Assembly (NCBI GenBank): GCA_035628505.1
Contig: DASPJR010000114.1
Coordinates: 1 to 64,000 of the forward strand
Direction of reading: 5' to 3'
DNA: 64,000 nt
Origin: DASPJR01 sp035628505
Lineage (GTDB): Bacteria; Planctomycetota; SZUA-567; H5-PLA8
The position numbers and the translations under genes are program-made. The notes under the pieces were generated by a model, which was not told the DNA's origin, did no database searches, and worked only from the letters and a program-made list of their open reading frames with translations. Shown piece after piece: positions 32,424 through 45,256 of this stretch (its first letter is position 1; every line of letters begins with the position of its first letter).

Positions 32424-33245
32424 TTACTTCGCCCCGACCTCAACCAGAATTTTCTTGAGCGAATCGACAGCGACCTTGAAGAGCTTGGGTCCGGTGAAGC
32501 CTTTGAACGTGCCGCTCTCGCTCAGGTGCGGCTCGAAGCTGAGGTAGCCCGACCAGCCCGTCGAGAACGCGTCTTTCAGGATCTCGCGCACTTTGCCGTC
32601 GCCTTCTCCGGCGGGAACTTCGCGGCCGTCTGAGGCGCGTGCGTCTTTGACGTGAATGTCGACGACATACTTTTTCAGCTTGGCCCACGCGGCGAGCGTG
32701 TCGTCGTTGATCTGGACGAAGTTGGCGAAGTCGAAAGCGGCTTTGACGTGCGGCGAATTGATCGCTTCCAGGATCTCCAGCTGGCGCGCTGCGGTGTCGC
32801 CGTAGAGTTCCTTCTCATTTTCGACCAGCAGGTTCACGCCTTCGGCCTTGGCGGTGTCGGCCAGAGCTTTCATGCGGCGCAGCACTTCGTCGCGGTACTT
32901 TTCAGGCGCTTCGCCCTTGGGCATGAAGAAACTGAAAATGCGGATGACCTTGGTGTCGAACATTTTCGCAATGCGCGCGGCTTTTTTGAGGCGCTCCAGC
33001 TCGGGCTCCAGCGGCGTGGTGATGAGAACTTTTCCCACGGGCGAGCCGATGCAGGAGAACTTGATGCCGCGGTTGTTGAACTGCGTTTTGGTGAGATTGA
33101 TCTGGAAGTCTTCGAGCTCCATCACGTTCTTGTTGTTGGCGCCGCGCATGGCACACCAGCTCAGGCCGTTCTCGAGCAGATGATCCATCTGCAGCTGGAT
33201 GTCGGGCGAAATTTCGTCGGCAAACGCAGAGAGGCGGTAAGGCAT
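32424..33245 (-). CDS. Sugar phosphate isomerase/epimerase-like TIM barrel
   Basis: 273 residues from the ATG at 33245 with AGGAG upstream. The xylose isomerase-like (AP_endonuc_2) barrel is recognised from alternating strands: YRLSAFADEISPDI, GIKFSCIGSPVGKV, KVIRIFSFFMP, VNLLVENEKELYGD (metal-binding Glu), VKAAFDFANFVQIND, VVDIHVKDARASDG (metal-binding Asp/His), and GYLSFEPHL (Glu). The four typical metal ligands seem present. Cytosolic. Substrate unknown, possibly a keto-sugar or inositol derivative. The long N-terminal alternative from 33317 is not supported. Confidence 0.85.
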   Translation of the reverse strand: MPYRLSAFADEISPDIQLQMDHLLENGLSWCAMRGANNKNVMELEDFQINLTKTQFNNRGIKFSCIGSPVGKVLITTPLEPELERLKKAARIAKMFDTKVIRIFSFFMPKGEAPEKYRDEVLRRMKALADTAKAEGVNLLVENEKELYGDTAARQLEILEAINSPHVKAAFDFANFVQINDDTLAAWAKLKKYVVDIHVKDARASDGREVPAGEGDGKVREILKDAFSTGWSGYLSFEPHLSESGTFKGFTGPKLFKVAVDSLKKILVEVGAK

Positions 33246-33646
33246 CGTCAGATCTCCTGGCTGAAAACTTTCGTTTCGAAAGCGTCTGACGATACACCAA
33301 TCCCAGTGCAGAAACAAGTGGGAGGCTGCAGGCGAGTCACTGATGTTGACGCCGCTGATCTGGCGAAAAAAAATGTTCCGAGGCTGCGTGCGAATTTTCC
33401 TTTTCTTTTTTGCTCACCGAAAATCGGTCGCGCCGAAATGGCGTTTGAAAAAAGTGAACGCTGCTCAGTATGGAACAGCCTGACAGAACTTTCACGGCGC
33501 GCGTGCAGTAGCGATACGTGCGCGGCCGGATTGAGTATTCAGAAGACACTTCGAGCAAATTTACAGGTTCTTCGAGCGGCATGTGTTTTGCCGCTCGGTG
33601 GGTACAGAAAAAGTATTCGCGAACCAATTGAACTCAGAGTGCCATT
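33246..33646. promoter_or_regulatory. Divergent leader with hairpin upstream of hybrid kinase
   Basis: No gene seen. Near the kinase start, CGAGCGGCA (33573-33581) and TGCCGCTCG (33589-33597) form a perfect 9-bp hairpin with a 7-base loop, about 50 bases before the ATG at 33647, likely in the transcript leader. Confidence 0.5.
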
Positions 33647-36131
<2,485 letters not shown>

Positions 36132-36151
<20 letters not shown>

Positions 36152-37109
36152 GGATGAACCGCTTTCGCGCCACCGCCTGCAGAGCCTGCTTGAGCAATGG
36201 AATTACGACGTCCTGATCGCCGAAGACGGGCAGGCAGCCTGGGCAATGCTGCGGCGTGAAACCGATCCGCTGCTCGTGGTGCTGGACTGGCGCATGCCGG
36301 GGCTCGATGGCGTGGAGGTCTGCCGCAAAATTCGCGAGCAGGGCCGTGAGCCCTATATCTACGTGCTGCTGCTCACAGGAATGGACCGCAAAGAGGATAT
36401 CATTCGCGGCCTGGACGCCGGAGCTGACGACTACCTCACCAAGCCGTTCGACTCCAACGAGCTCCAGGTTCGTCTGCGCGCAGGCCGGCGCATCGTCGAG
36501 CTGCAGAGCCGCCTGGTTGCGGCGCGTGAAGAGCTTCGCCAGCGCGCCACGCACGATCCGCTGACCGGCCTGTGGAACCGCAGCGCGGTGCTCGACATTC
36601 TCAAGATGGAGCTGGCTCGGTCGGTGCGCGAGCGAATTTCAGGCGCCGTCTGCCTGGCGGATCTGGATCACTTCAAGCACATCAACGATTCGTTTGGACA
36701 CCTCGCCGGCGACAGCGTGCTCAGCCAGACCGCTTCGCGCATGCGCACCGCGCTGCGGGCCTATGATGCGGTGGGGCGCTACGGCGGCGAGGAGTTCCTG
36801 TTTGTGCTTCCGGGCTGCTCGCAGGGAGACGCGCTGGAGATTGCCCAGCGCATCCGCGCCAGCGGCTCGCTCGCCATGGATCTGCCTGAAGGACACACGC
36901 GGGTGACGGTGAGCATCGGAATGGCTGCGTGGTCCCCGGAACACACTCCTACGCTTCCCACGCTCCTGCGCGCCGCCGATGCGGCACTCTACCGCGCGAA
37001 AGCCGCCGGACGCGACCGCGTGGAAGCGGCCTGCGCGGAGGACTATCGCAAGGGCGAAATCCTGAGAGACACGCCGTGCGTCCTTACGCAGACGCCCGGC
37101 CGCGCGTGA
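36132..37109 (+). CDS. Response regulator diguanylate cyclase (REC-GGDEF)
   Basis: 325 residues from a GTG at 36132 behind a consensus AAGGAGGT inside the end of the kinase gene (20-bp overlap, so translational coupling). The REC domain has VLIAEDEP (acidic pair), LDWRMPGLDG (phospho-Asp about 52) and TKPF (Lys). The GGDEF domain has DLDHFKHINDSFGHLAGD and an active-site GGEEF near 218-222. An inhibitory I-site, RAYD, lies five residues before it. It should make cyclic di-GMP when phosphorylated by the hybrid kinase above, with product inhibition. Confidence 0.93.
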
Positions 37110-37128
37110 ACGCCGCTAGCCGATCTGT

Positions 37129-39225
37129 CTACGTTTTCTGAGCCACTCCGTCTTTACTGAGGCGGCCGCCGAGCATCGCGACCTTGGCGATCAGATCTGC
37201 AGGCTCGACGGGTTTTGAAAGGTGCATCTGGAATCCAGCCTGCAGGGCGCGGTCGCGGTCTTCTTCGCGGGCGTAAGCCGTCACGGCAATCGCGGGAATA
37301 TGAGCGCACATGTCGTGTTTGCGTACGCGCTGAATCAGTGAATAGCCGTCTTCAACGGGCATGCCGATGTCGCTGACCAGCACGTCGGGCTTGAAGGTCG
37401 GCAATGCTTCCATCGCTTCACGAGCCGATCTGACGGCCTGCACGTTCGCCTTCGAACCGGACAGAACCTGCTCCAGCGTCTCGCGCGAATCGTCTTCGTC
37501 GTCCACGATTAAAACTTTCAGCTCGCTCAGGCACAGCATGCTGGTGACGGCCAGCCGGCGCATATCCTGAGGAGAGCGGCTGTCTTCAGGCTGCGTGTCG
37601 AGCCGCACTGCGACCACTGGCAGACGCAGGGTAAAGGTTGAGCCTTTGCCGGGGCCTTCGCTTTCAGCTTTGATGGTGCCGCCGTGCAGCTCGACCAGGT
37701 GATGCACAATTGCCAGGCCCAGTCCGAGACCGCCTTGCGAGCGGGTGATGCTGCTGTCGGCCTGCCAGAATCGTCCGAATATCTTGGGCAGGAACTCGGG
37801 GTCGATGCCCACACCGTTGTCAACAATGCGCACCTGAACCTGTGATTCGAAGCATTCCACGGAAACATGGATGTGCCCGTCTTTGCCGGTGAATTTCACC
37901 GCATTAGAAAGCAGGTTGCCGAATACCTGCAGCAGGCGGTCCGAATCGCCGAGCAGGCGCGTGGAGGCCAGCAGATCTGCGGTCAAACGGATGCCGCGCG
38001 CTTCGGCTGCCGGGCGGATCGCGTCGATGGCTGTCTCGAGCAGCTGCGTCAGATCGACCGAACGCACATTCAGGCGCAGCTTGCCGGAGATGATGCGGGA
38101 GACGTCGAGCAGGTCGTCGATGAGCTTGGTCTGGGTGCGGACATTGCGCTCGAGGATCTCCAGCCCGCGCGCTGTTTTCTGTTCATCCAGGGTGCGCGAG
38201 GCGAGCATGCGCGTCCAGGCGAACATGGACGTCAGCGGCGTGCGCAGCTCGTGCGAGAGGATGGCCAGGAATTCATCCTTGATCTTGTTGGCTTCGCGCG
38301 CGTCGGAGTTCAGCGCGTTCTCGATGGCGATCGAGGCCATCTGCGCCAGCTGGATGAGCATGGCCTCCTCGTCCTCGTTGAAATCGCCCTCGATTTTTTC
38401 AGAGACCCACAGCACGCCGATGTTTGTTCCCTCGCGCGAAACCAGCGGCGCGGCCATCCAGCCTGGCGTGCGGGGCGCTTCCTTGGCGCAGCAGGGATGT
38501 GCGCGCCACTCGCTGGCGCTCATGCGGATGGCCTTGTTGCGCGTCGTGACCAGCGAAAAAATACTGAGCATTTCGCTGGTTGAGGGCGGCGCTTCGTCCT
38601 TGGCTCTTTCTGAAAGCGACACGATCTGGTTGGTGCTGGACCAGACCTGCTTGACCGTCGTGCTGGCCACGGCGCGGTGGCAACACAGGATATCGCGGCA
38701 GGAGTCGGCGATGAACTGCAATGTGTTTTCGACCGAGAGCACCGAATGGATCGCGATCGACACCTGCGTGATCTTGTGCAGCTGGTCGCCGCGGCGGCGA
38801 AAGGCCTCCGCCTGTTTTTTCAACTGCTGGTTTTTCTTGAAGAGCTCGGCAAATGCCGAGACTTTCGTGCGCAGCACCTCGGGGACGACGGGGGCGAGGA
38901 TGTAATCGACGGCGCCGAGCTCGTAACCGCGCGTCACATGCGTGTCGGCGTCGAACGAGGAGGTAATGAAGATAATCGGCGTGTGCTCGGAGTTTTTGCG
39001 CTGGCGGATCAGCGACGCCGTTTCGAAGCCATCCAGTCCGGGCATGTTGACATCGAGCAGGATGGCCGCGTAGTCCTTGTTGAGCAGATAGCGCAGCGCT
39101 TCCTTGCCGGACGTCGCGAGAGTGATCTCGTGTTCGGCTTCGCTGATGATGGCCGAGAGCGCAAGCAGCTTATCGTTGCGATCATCGACGATCAGTATGC
39201 TGGCCTTTTCCGTCTGCTCCATCAT
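37129..39225 (-). CDS. Hybrid histidine kinase (REC-GAF-HisKA-HATPase-REC)
   Basis: 698 residues, soluble. N-terminal receiver (about 8-128; LLDVNMPGLDG), coiled linker, GAF-like sensor (about 150-315) rich in Cys/His (CRDILCCHRA, HPCCAKE), HisKA with SHELRTPLTS (His about 327), HATPase with LLSNAVKFTG, DNGVGIDPEF, GGLGLGLAIV (about 375-545), and a C-terminal receiver (about 570-690; VSDIGMPVEDGY). The N-terminal REC lets it accept phosphoryl groups from another kinase, plausibly the poly-HAMP kinase immediately upstream (172 bp away, same strand). Tail-to-tail with the REC-GGDEF gene with only 19 bp between. Confidence 0.9.
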   Translation of the reverse strand: MMEQTEKASILIVDDRNDKLLALSAIISEAEHEITLATSGKEALRYLLNKDYAAILLDVNMPGLDGFETASLIRQRKNSEHTPIIFITSSFDADTHVTRGYELGAVDYILAPVVPEVLRTKVSAFAELFKKNQQLKKQAEAFRRRGDQLHKITQVSIAIHSVLSVENTLQFIADSCRDILCCHRAVASTTVKQVWSSTNQIVSLSERAKDEAPPSTSEMLSIFSLVTTRNKAIRMSASEWRAHPCCAKEAPRTPGWMAAPLVSREGTNIGVLWVSEKIEGDFNEDEEAMLIQLAQMASIAIENALNSDAREANKIKDEFLAILSHELRTPLTSMFAWTRMLASRTLDEQKTARGLEILERNVRTQTKLIDDLLDVSRIISGKLRLNVRSVDLTQLLETAIDAIRPAAEARGIRLTADLLASTRLLGDSDRLLQVFGNLLSNAVKFTGKDGHIHVSVECFESQVQVRIVDNGVGIDPEFLPKIFGRFWQADSSITRSQGGLGLGLAIVHHLVELHGGTIKAESEGPGKGSTFTLRLPVVAVRLDTQPEDSRSPQDMRRLAVTSMLCLSELKVLIVDDEDDSRETLEQVLSGSKANVQAVRSAREAMEALPTFKPDVLVSDIGMPVEDGYSLIQRVRKHDMCAHIPAIAVTAYAREEDRDRALQAGFQMHLSKPVEPADLIAKVAMLGGRLSKDGVAQKT

Positions 39226-39397
39226 CCCCCGCGCTTCCTTAACCCCTCTCCCTCCGGGAGAGGGCGGACACGAGCGCAGCGAGTGCCGGGTGAGGGGGAG
39301 CCGTTGACAGCAATCACCGCTTTGCCCTCACCCCGCGTTCACTTCCTTCACGTCGGCCTTCTCCCGAAGGGAGAGGGAAAGTACACGTTACATCCGC
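39226..39397. repeat. CCCTCTCCC inverted phrase repeats between kinase genes
   Basis: CCCTCTCCCTCCGGGAGAGGG at about 39242-39262, followed by CACGAGCGCAGCGAGTGCCGG and GTGAGGGGG, then CCCTCACCCCGCG and TTCTCCCGAAGGGAGAGG at about 39358-39376. This kind of phrase is scattered in many environmental genomes. It may help terminate or attenuate the upstream transcript, but that is not shown. Confidence 0.65.
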
Positions 39398-42300
39398 TTA
39401 CCTGTAGAGCAATACTCGCAGCATCGAGAAGAGCTGCTCGATGTCAACGGGTTTTGCCAGATAATCGGTTGCTCCCGCGTCGATGCACTTCTCGCGGTCG
39501 CCCTTCATGGCCTTTGCGGTCACCGCTATGATCGGCAGCGACTTGAGATTGGGGATGTTGCGGATGGCGCGGATGGTGTCGTAGCCGTCCATCTGCGGCA
39601 TCATGATGTCCATCAGCACCGCTTCCACGTCCGGCGTGTTCTGCAGCAGTTCGATGGCGGTCTTGCCGTTTTCCGCGCTGACCACGTTCATGTTATGCCG
39701 CTCCAGGACGCTGGTCATCGCGAAGATGTTTCGGATGTCGTCGTCCACGATCAGGATCTTTCTCCCGGCCAGGAGCTCCTGAGTTTCGTGCAGGCGGTCC
39801 AGGATCGCGCGGTGGTGCGCCGGCAGATCGGCGATGTTGCGATGCAGCAGCAGCGCCGTCGTGTCCAGCAGCCGTTCCAGCGAGCGCACTTCCCGCAGGT
39901 TCAGGTCCTGCGGCAGAGCCTGCACCATCTTGCCTTCCTTGCTGGTCAGGTCGCGCGGCGCGAACAGGATGATGGGCACGTCCTGCATGCGGCCGTCCTG
40001 GCGCACGGCGCGGATCACTTCGAAGGCTGCCTGGCCCGGCAGCTCGGAATCGACGATCACGCAGTCAAAGGTGTGCTCGTTGAGTTGATTGATCGCGTCC
40101 TGTGCGCTGCCTACAGCCGTGCACTTCACGTCGTCGCCACAGACCAGGTCAGCGATCGCCTTGCGGTGTTCTTCGTCGTGATGAGCCACCAGAACGTCGC
40201 GCGTCTTCTTCTCCGACTGAATGCGGATCTTCTTGAGCGTGGCGTCCAGGTCTTCCTTGGTTTTGAAGGGCTTGTTCATGACGCCCGCAGCGCCCATGCG
40301 CAGGCCGCGCGCGCGGTCTTCTTCCGTCGTGATCACATAAACCGGCAGCGAGCGGGTGATCTTGTCGTTCTTGAGGCGGTCCAGCACGCGCCAGCCGTCC
40401 ATGTCGGGCAGGACGATATCCAGCGTGATGGCGTCCGGACGCAGCTCGCGCGCCAGGGCGATCGCGGCCGAGCCATGCGGCGTGACCACGGCCTTGAAGC
40501 CGTTTTCGCGCGCGCCTTCCATCAGCAGCTTGGCAAAGACCGTGTCGTTTTCCACGATCAGCAGCACGCTGTCGTCGGGCGTCAGCGCGCGGCGATCGTC
40601 GTTGATCTCCTCGGCGTCCGGCACCGGCGGCAGGGCGGAGCTGCTGTCGGGCGAGTCGGCCGTGGTGATCGGAACTTCGTTGCTGGTGGTCTGAGTCTGC
40701 GGAGTTGTCAGCAGGCTCTGGCGGCGAACGGTCTTGGGCTGCACGTACACCTGAGGTACATAGAGGGTGAATGTGCTGCCTTCGCCCGGCACGCTTTCCA
40801 GCTTGATTTCGCCGCCGAGCAGGCGGGCGATTTCGCGGCTGATGGCCAGTCCCAGTCCGGTTCCACCGTACTTGCGGCTGGTCGAACCGTCGGCCTGCTG
40901 GAACGCTTCGAAGATGATCTGCTGCTTCTCGTGCGGGATGCCGATGCCGGTATCCCGTACCGTGAAGGCCAGCACCGTCTTGGCGCGGCCGAGCGTCTCG
41001 TGCTCCGGCGACCAGCCCTCGCGCGCGACCTGGATATCCAGCTTGACCGCGCCGTGCTCGGTGAACTTGAACGCGTTGGAGAGCAGGTTCTTCAAGACCT
41101 GCTGCAGACGCTTGCTGTCGGTGGTGATCATGCGCGGCAGGCGCGGATCCAGGTTGACCGCGAAGCCGAGCTGCTTGGTTTCGGCCACGTGGCGGAAGGT
41201 GCGTTCCACGTGATCCTGCAGCTCGTCGAAGCGCAGGTCGCCGATATCCACCACGACCGTTCCGGACTCGATCTTCGACAGATCCAGGATGTCGTTGATC
41301 AGCGTGAGCAGTTCGTTTCCGGACGAGTGGATCGTCGTCGCGAACTCGACCTGCTTGCTCGAGAGGTTGCCCTCGGGGTTGCGCGAGAGCTGATCGGAAA
41401 GGATGAGCAGCGAGTTAAGCGGCGTGCGCAGTTCGTGCGACATGTTCGCAAGGAACTCGGACTTGTACTTGGAGGTGAGGGCAAGCTGCTTGGCCTTTTC
41501 TTCCAGCGCCTGGCGGGCCTGTTCCACTTCCTGGTTCTTGCGTTCCACTTCCACGTTCTGATGCGCCAGCAGCTTCGCCTTTTCTTCCAGCTCGGCGTTG
41601 GTCTGCTGCAGTTCTTCCTGCTGCGACTGCAGTTCTTTCGCCAGCGACTGGGACTGCTTCAGCAGGTCTTCCGTACGCATGTTCGCTTCGATCGTATTGA
41701 GCACGATGCCGATCGATTCGGTCAGCTGATCAAGGAAGGCCTGATGCGTCTGGCTGAAGCGGTCGAACGAGGCGAGCTCGAGAACGGCCTTCACCTGCCC
41801 TTCGAACACGACCGGCAGCACGATGACGTTCAGCGGCTTGGCTTCGCCCAGGCCCGAGGAGATGACGATGTAGTCGTCGGGCACGTTGGAGAGCACGATC
41901 TTTTCCTTTTCAAGCGCGCACTGGCCGACGAGGCCTTCGCCCAGCTTGAACCGGTTGTCGATATTCTTCCTCTCCTTATAGGCGTAGCTGGCCAGGAGCT
42001 GGAGATAGGATTCTTCCTTGCTCGCATCCATGGTGTAGAACACGCCCTGCTGCGCGGACACGACCGGCGCCAGTTCGGAGAGAATGAGCTTGCCGACCGT
42101 CAGCAGGTCCTTCTGGCCCTGTAGCATGCGGCTGAACTTGGCCATGTTCGTCTTCAGCCAGTCCTGCTCGGAATTCTTGAGCGTCGTGTCCTTCAGATTT
42201 CGGATCATTTCATTGATGTTGTCTTTCAGCGCCGCGACTTCGCCCTGCGCTTCGACCTTGATCGAACGCGTCAGGTCGCCTTTGGTCACCGCGGTCGCGA

Positions 42301-45256
42301 CTTCGGCGATCGCGCGCACCTGCGTGGTCAGATTCGCAGCCAGCTGATTGACGTTGTCGGTCAAGTCTTTCCAGGTTCCGGCAGCGCCGGGCACCGAGGC
42401 CTGTCCGCCCAGTTTTCCTTCGACGCCGACTTCGCGCGCCACGGTCGTCACCTGGTCGGCGAATGTGGCCAGCGTGTCGATCATGCCGTTGATCGTGTCG
42501 GCCAGCGCGGCGATTTCGCCCTTCGCGAACACCGACAGCTTCTGCTTCAAGTCTCCATTGGCGACGGCAGTCACGACCTTGGCGATACCGCGCACCTGGT
42601 TGGTCAAGTTACCGGCCATCGAGTTCACGTTGTCGGTGAGGTCTTTCCAGGTTCCGGACACGCCCTTCACTTCGGCCTGCCCGCCCAGCTTTCCTTCGGT
42701 ACCGACTTCGCGCGCGACGCGGGTCACTTCCGCGGCGAAGGACGAGAGCTGGTCCACCATCGTGTTGACCGTGTTCTTCAGTTCGAGGATTTCACCTTTC
42801 ACGTCGACGGTAATCTTCTTGGACAAGTCGCCGCCGGCCACGGCCTTGGTCACTTCAGCGATGTTTCGCACTTGCGACGTCAGATTCGACGCCATGAAAT
42901 TCACGTTGTCGGTGAGGTCTTTCCAGGTACCGGCCACGCCCGTCACTTCGGCCTGACCTCCCAGTTTTCCTTCGGTTCCTACTTCGCGGGCTACGCGGGT
43001 TACTTCCGACGCAAACGAACGCAGCTGATCCACCATCGTGTTGATGGTGTCTTTCAGCTCAAGGATTTCGCCTTTCACGTCGACGGTGATCTTCTTTGAA
43101 AGGTCGCCGTTGGCCACGGCTGTGGTCACCGCTGCGATATTTCGCACCTGGCCCGTCAGATTGCGGGCCATCGAGTTCACTGAGTCGGTCAAGTCTTTCC
43201 ACGTACCGGCCACGCCGCGCACGTCAGCCTGTCCGCCAAGGCGGCCTTCGGTACCGACTTCGCGCGCCACGCGGGTCACTTCCGCGGCGAAGGACGAGAG
43301 CTGGTCCACCATCGTGTTGACCGTGTTCTTCAGCTCGAGGATTTCGCCTTTTACGTCTACGGTAATCTTCTTCGAGAGGTCGCCATTGGCCACGGCTGTC
43401 GTCACCGCGGCGATGTTGCGCACCTGCGAGGTGAGATTGCCGGCCATGAAGTTCACGTTGTCGGTAAGGTCTTTCCAGGTACCGGCCACGCCGCGCACGT
43501 CGGCCTGTCCGCCCAGCTTTCCTTCGGTTCCTACCTCGCGGGCGACGCGTGTCACTTCCGCGGCGAACGAACGCAGCTGGTCCACCATCGTGTTGATGGT
43601 GTCTTTGATCTGCAGGATTTCGCCCTTTACGTCTACCGTGATCTTCTGTCCCAGGTCGCCGTTGGCGATAGCGGTCGCGACCTTCGATACGTCGCGCAGC
43701 TGCACCGTCAGATTGCCGGCCATGTTGTTCACGTTGTCGGTCAAATCTTTCCAGGTACCGGCCACGCCGCGCACGTCCGCCTGCACGCCCAGCTTTCCTT
43801 CAGTACCGACCTCGCGCGCTACGCGGGTCACTTCCGAAGCGAACGACGAAAGCTGATCCACCATCGTGTTGATGGTGATCTTCAGCTCGAGGATTTCGCC
43901 TTTCACGTCGACGGTAATCTTCTTGGAAAGGTCGCCCTTCGCGACGGCCGTCGTCACCGCGGCGATGTTGCGCACCTGCGATGTCAGATTTCCGGCCATG
44001 AAGTTCACGTTGTCGGTCAGGTCCTTCCAGGTGCCCGACACGCCGCGCACTTCAGCCTGGCCGCCCAGTTTGCCTTCGGTTCCGACTTCGCGCGCCACGC
44101 GGGTTACTTCCGACGCAAACGAGCGCAGCTGATCCACCATCGTGTTGATGGTGTCTTTCAGTTCCAGGATTTCGCCGCGCACGTCGACGGTAATCTTCTT
44201 GGACAAGTCGCCATTGGCCACGGCCGTGGTCACCGCGGCAATGTTTCGCACCTGCGCCGTCAAGTTTCCGGCCATCGAGTTCACCGAGTCGGTGAGGTCT
44301 TTCCAGGTACCGGCGACGCCTCGCACGTCAGCCTGGCCACCCAGTTTTCCTTCGGTTCCGACTTCGCGCGCCACGCGGGTCACTTCCGACGCGAACGAGT
44401 TCAGCTGGTCCACCATCGTGTTGATCGTGTTTTTCAGCTCGAGGATTTCGCCCTTCACGTCGACGGTGATCTTCTTGGTCAAGTCTCCCTTCGCCACGGC
44501 GGTGGTCACGGCAGCGATGTTACGCACCTGAGACGTCAGATTCGACGCCATCAGATTCACGTTATCGGTCAAGTCTTTCCAGGTACCGGCCACGCCCTTC
44601 ACCTTCGCCTGGCCGCCCAGCTTACCTTCGGTTCCTACTTCGCGGGCCACGCGGGTCACTTCGGAGGCGAAGGATGAAAGCTGATTCACCATCAGATTCA
44701 CCGTTTTAGCGGTGCGCAAGAATTCACCTTGCAAAGGACGGCCCTCGAGTTCGAGGGCCATGGTCTGCGACAAGTCACCTTTCGCCACGGCGCCGATCAC
44801 GCGCGCCGTTTCGGAGGTCGGATGTACGAGGTCGCCGACCAGCGCGTTCACCGAGTTGATCGAGTCGGCCCACGAGCCGCTCACGCCGCTGATCGAGGCG
44901 CGCTGCGCGATCTTTCCTTCCTTACCGACCACGCGGCTGAGGCGTTCAAGTTCCCTGGCCATCTTCTGGTTGAGTTCAATCACGTCGTTAAACGTGTCGG
45001 CGATCTTGCCATCCAGGCCGGTCAAATCGTCCGGAAGGCGCGCCGTGAAATCGCCGCGTTTGAGGGAAACCAGCGCCGCCAGCAGGCCGCGCCGGCTGAG
45101 GCGCGCTTCGTCATTATCCTGCAAAACGCCAGGCTCCTCTTCACGCGGGAATACATCGCGCTCATTTATGTCGTCATGATGACGCAGTACGACATTTGGA
45201 TCGGCCTTTACGGGAGTTCCATTACCGTTGCGGCCGTTCGTTTTGCTCGATTTCAT
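39398..45256 (-). CDS. Giant poly-HAMP hybrid histidine kinase with GAF and three receivers
   Basis: 1952 residues without a membrane segment. Residues about 55-1035 are about 21 HAMP-like units arranged as alternating types; the paired unit (GDLSKKITVDVKGEILELK followed by REVGTEGKLGGQA and TWKDLTDNVN) is 92 residues, nine TWKDLTD copies in all. Next come a GAF domain (about 1050-1205), a coiled coil, HisKA with SHELRTPLNS (His about 1272), HATPase (to about 1495; GGTGLGLAISREIARLLGG), and REC1 (LDIVLPDMDGW), a degenerate REC2 (VDSELPG, acidic pocket altered to HHDEE) and REC3 (MDIMMPQMDGY). The layout is like fungal group III (Nik1/Os-1) kinases and bacterial relatives, which sense osmotic or cytosolic signals. 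Confidence 0.93.
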   Translation of the reverse strand: MKSSKTNGRNGNGTPVKADPNVVLRHHDDINERDVFPREEEPGVLQDNDEARLSRRGLLAALVSLKRGDFTARLPDDLTGLDGKIADTFNDVIELNQKMARELERLSRVVGKEGKIAQRASISGVSGSWADSINSVNALVGDLVHPTSETARVIGAVAKGDLSQTMALELEGRPLQGEFLRTAKTVNLMVNQLSSFASEVTRVAREVGTEGKLGGQAKVKGVAGTWKDLTDNVNLMASNLTSQVRNIAAVTTAVAKGDLTKKITVDVKGEILELKNTINTMVDQLNSFASEVTRVAREVGTEGKLGGQADVRGVAGTWKDLTDSVNSMAGNLTAQVRNIAAVTTAVANGDLSKKITVDVRGEILELKDTINTMVDQLRSFASEVTRVAREVGTEGKLGGQAEVRGVSGTWKDLTDNVNFMAGNLTSQVRNIAAVTTAVAKGDLSKKITVDVKGEILELKITINTMVDQLSSFASEVTRVAREVGTEGKLGVQADVRGVAGTWKDLTDNVNNMAGNLTVQLRDVSKVATAIANGDLGQKITVDVKGEILQIKDTINTMVDQLRSFAAEVTRVAREVGTEGKLGGQADVRGVAGTWKDLTDNVNFMAGNLTSQVRNIAAVTTAVANGDLSKKITVDVKGEILELKNTVNTMVDQLSSFAAEVTRVAREVGTEGRLGGQADVRGVAGTWKDLTDSVNSMARNLTGQVRNIAAVTTAVANGDLSKKITVDVKGEILELKDTINTMVDQLRSFASEVTRVAREVGTEGKLGGQAEVTGVAGTWKDLTDNVNFMASNLTSQVRNIAEVTKAVAGGDLSKKITVDVKGEILELKNTVNTMVDQLSSFAAEVTRVAREVGTEGKLGGQAEVKGVSGTWKDLTDNVNSMAGNLTNQVRGIAKVVTAVANGDLKQKLSVFAKGEIAALADTINGMIDTLATFADQVTTVAREVGVEGKLGGQASVPGAAGTWKDLTDNVNQLAANLTTQVRAIAEVATAVTKGDLTRSIKVEAQGEVAALKDNINEMIRNLKDTTLKNSEQDWLKTNMAKFSRMLQGQKDLLTVGKLILSELAPVVSAQQGVFYTMDASKEESYLQLLASYAYKERKNIDNRFKLGEGLVGQCALEKEKIVLSNVPDDYIVISSGLGEAKPLNVIVLPVVFEGQVKAVLELASFDRFSQTHQAFLDQLTESIGIVLNTIEANMRTEDLLKQSQSLAKELQSQQEELQQTNAELEEKAKLLAHQNVEVERKNQEVEQARQALEEKAKQLALTSKYKSEFLANMSHELRTPLNSLLILSDQLSRNPEGNLSSKQVEFATTIHSSGNELLTLINDILDLSKIESGTVVVDIGDLRFDELQDHVERTFRHVAETKQLGFAVNLDPRLPRMITTDSKRLQQVLKNLLSNAFKFTEHGAVKLDIQVAREGWSPEHETLGRAKTVLAFTVRDTGIGIPHEKQQIIFEAFQQADGSTSRKYGGTGLGLAISREIARLLGGEIKLESVPGEGSTFTLYVPQVYVQPKTVRRQSLLTTPQTQTTSNEVPITTADSPDSSSALPPVPDAEEINDDRRALTPDDSVLLIVENDTVFAKLLMEGARENGFKAVVTPHGSAAIALARELRPDAITLDIVLPDMDGWRVLDRLKNDKITRSLPVYVITTEEDRARGLRMGAAGVMNKPFKTKEDLDATLKKIRIQSEKKTRDVLVAHHDEEHRKAIADLVCGDDVKCTAVGSAQDAINQLNEHTFDCVIVDSELPGQAAFEVIRAVRQDGRMQDVPIILFAPRDLTSKEGKMVQALPQDLNLREVRSLERLLDTTALLLHRNIADLPAHHRAILDRLHETQELLAGRKILIVDDDIRNIFAMTSVLERHNMNVVSAENGKTAIELLQNTPDVEAVLMDIMMPQMDGYDTIRAIRNIPNLKSLPIIAVTAKAMKGDREKCIDAGATDYLAKPVDIEQLFSMLRVLLYR
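42270..44700. repeat. Nine-copy 276-bp tandem repeat coding HAMP pairs
   Basis: GTCTTTCCAG begins at 42365 and recurs every 276 bp to 44573 (nine copies). Copies are similar but not identical, with silent and conservative differences, so the array is maintained as protein sequence rather than freshly duplicated. Recombination between units could change the number of HAMP units. Confidence 0.93.

Noticed and set aside
39695..42124. Long plus-strand open frame of 809 codons
   Set aside because: It is antisense to the poly-HAMP kinase, whose motifs are unmistakable; the frame stays open because of G+C-rich codon bias and encodes no recognisable domain.
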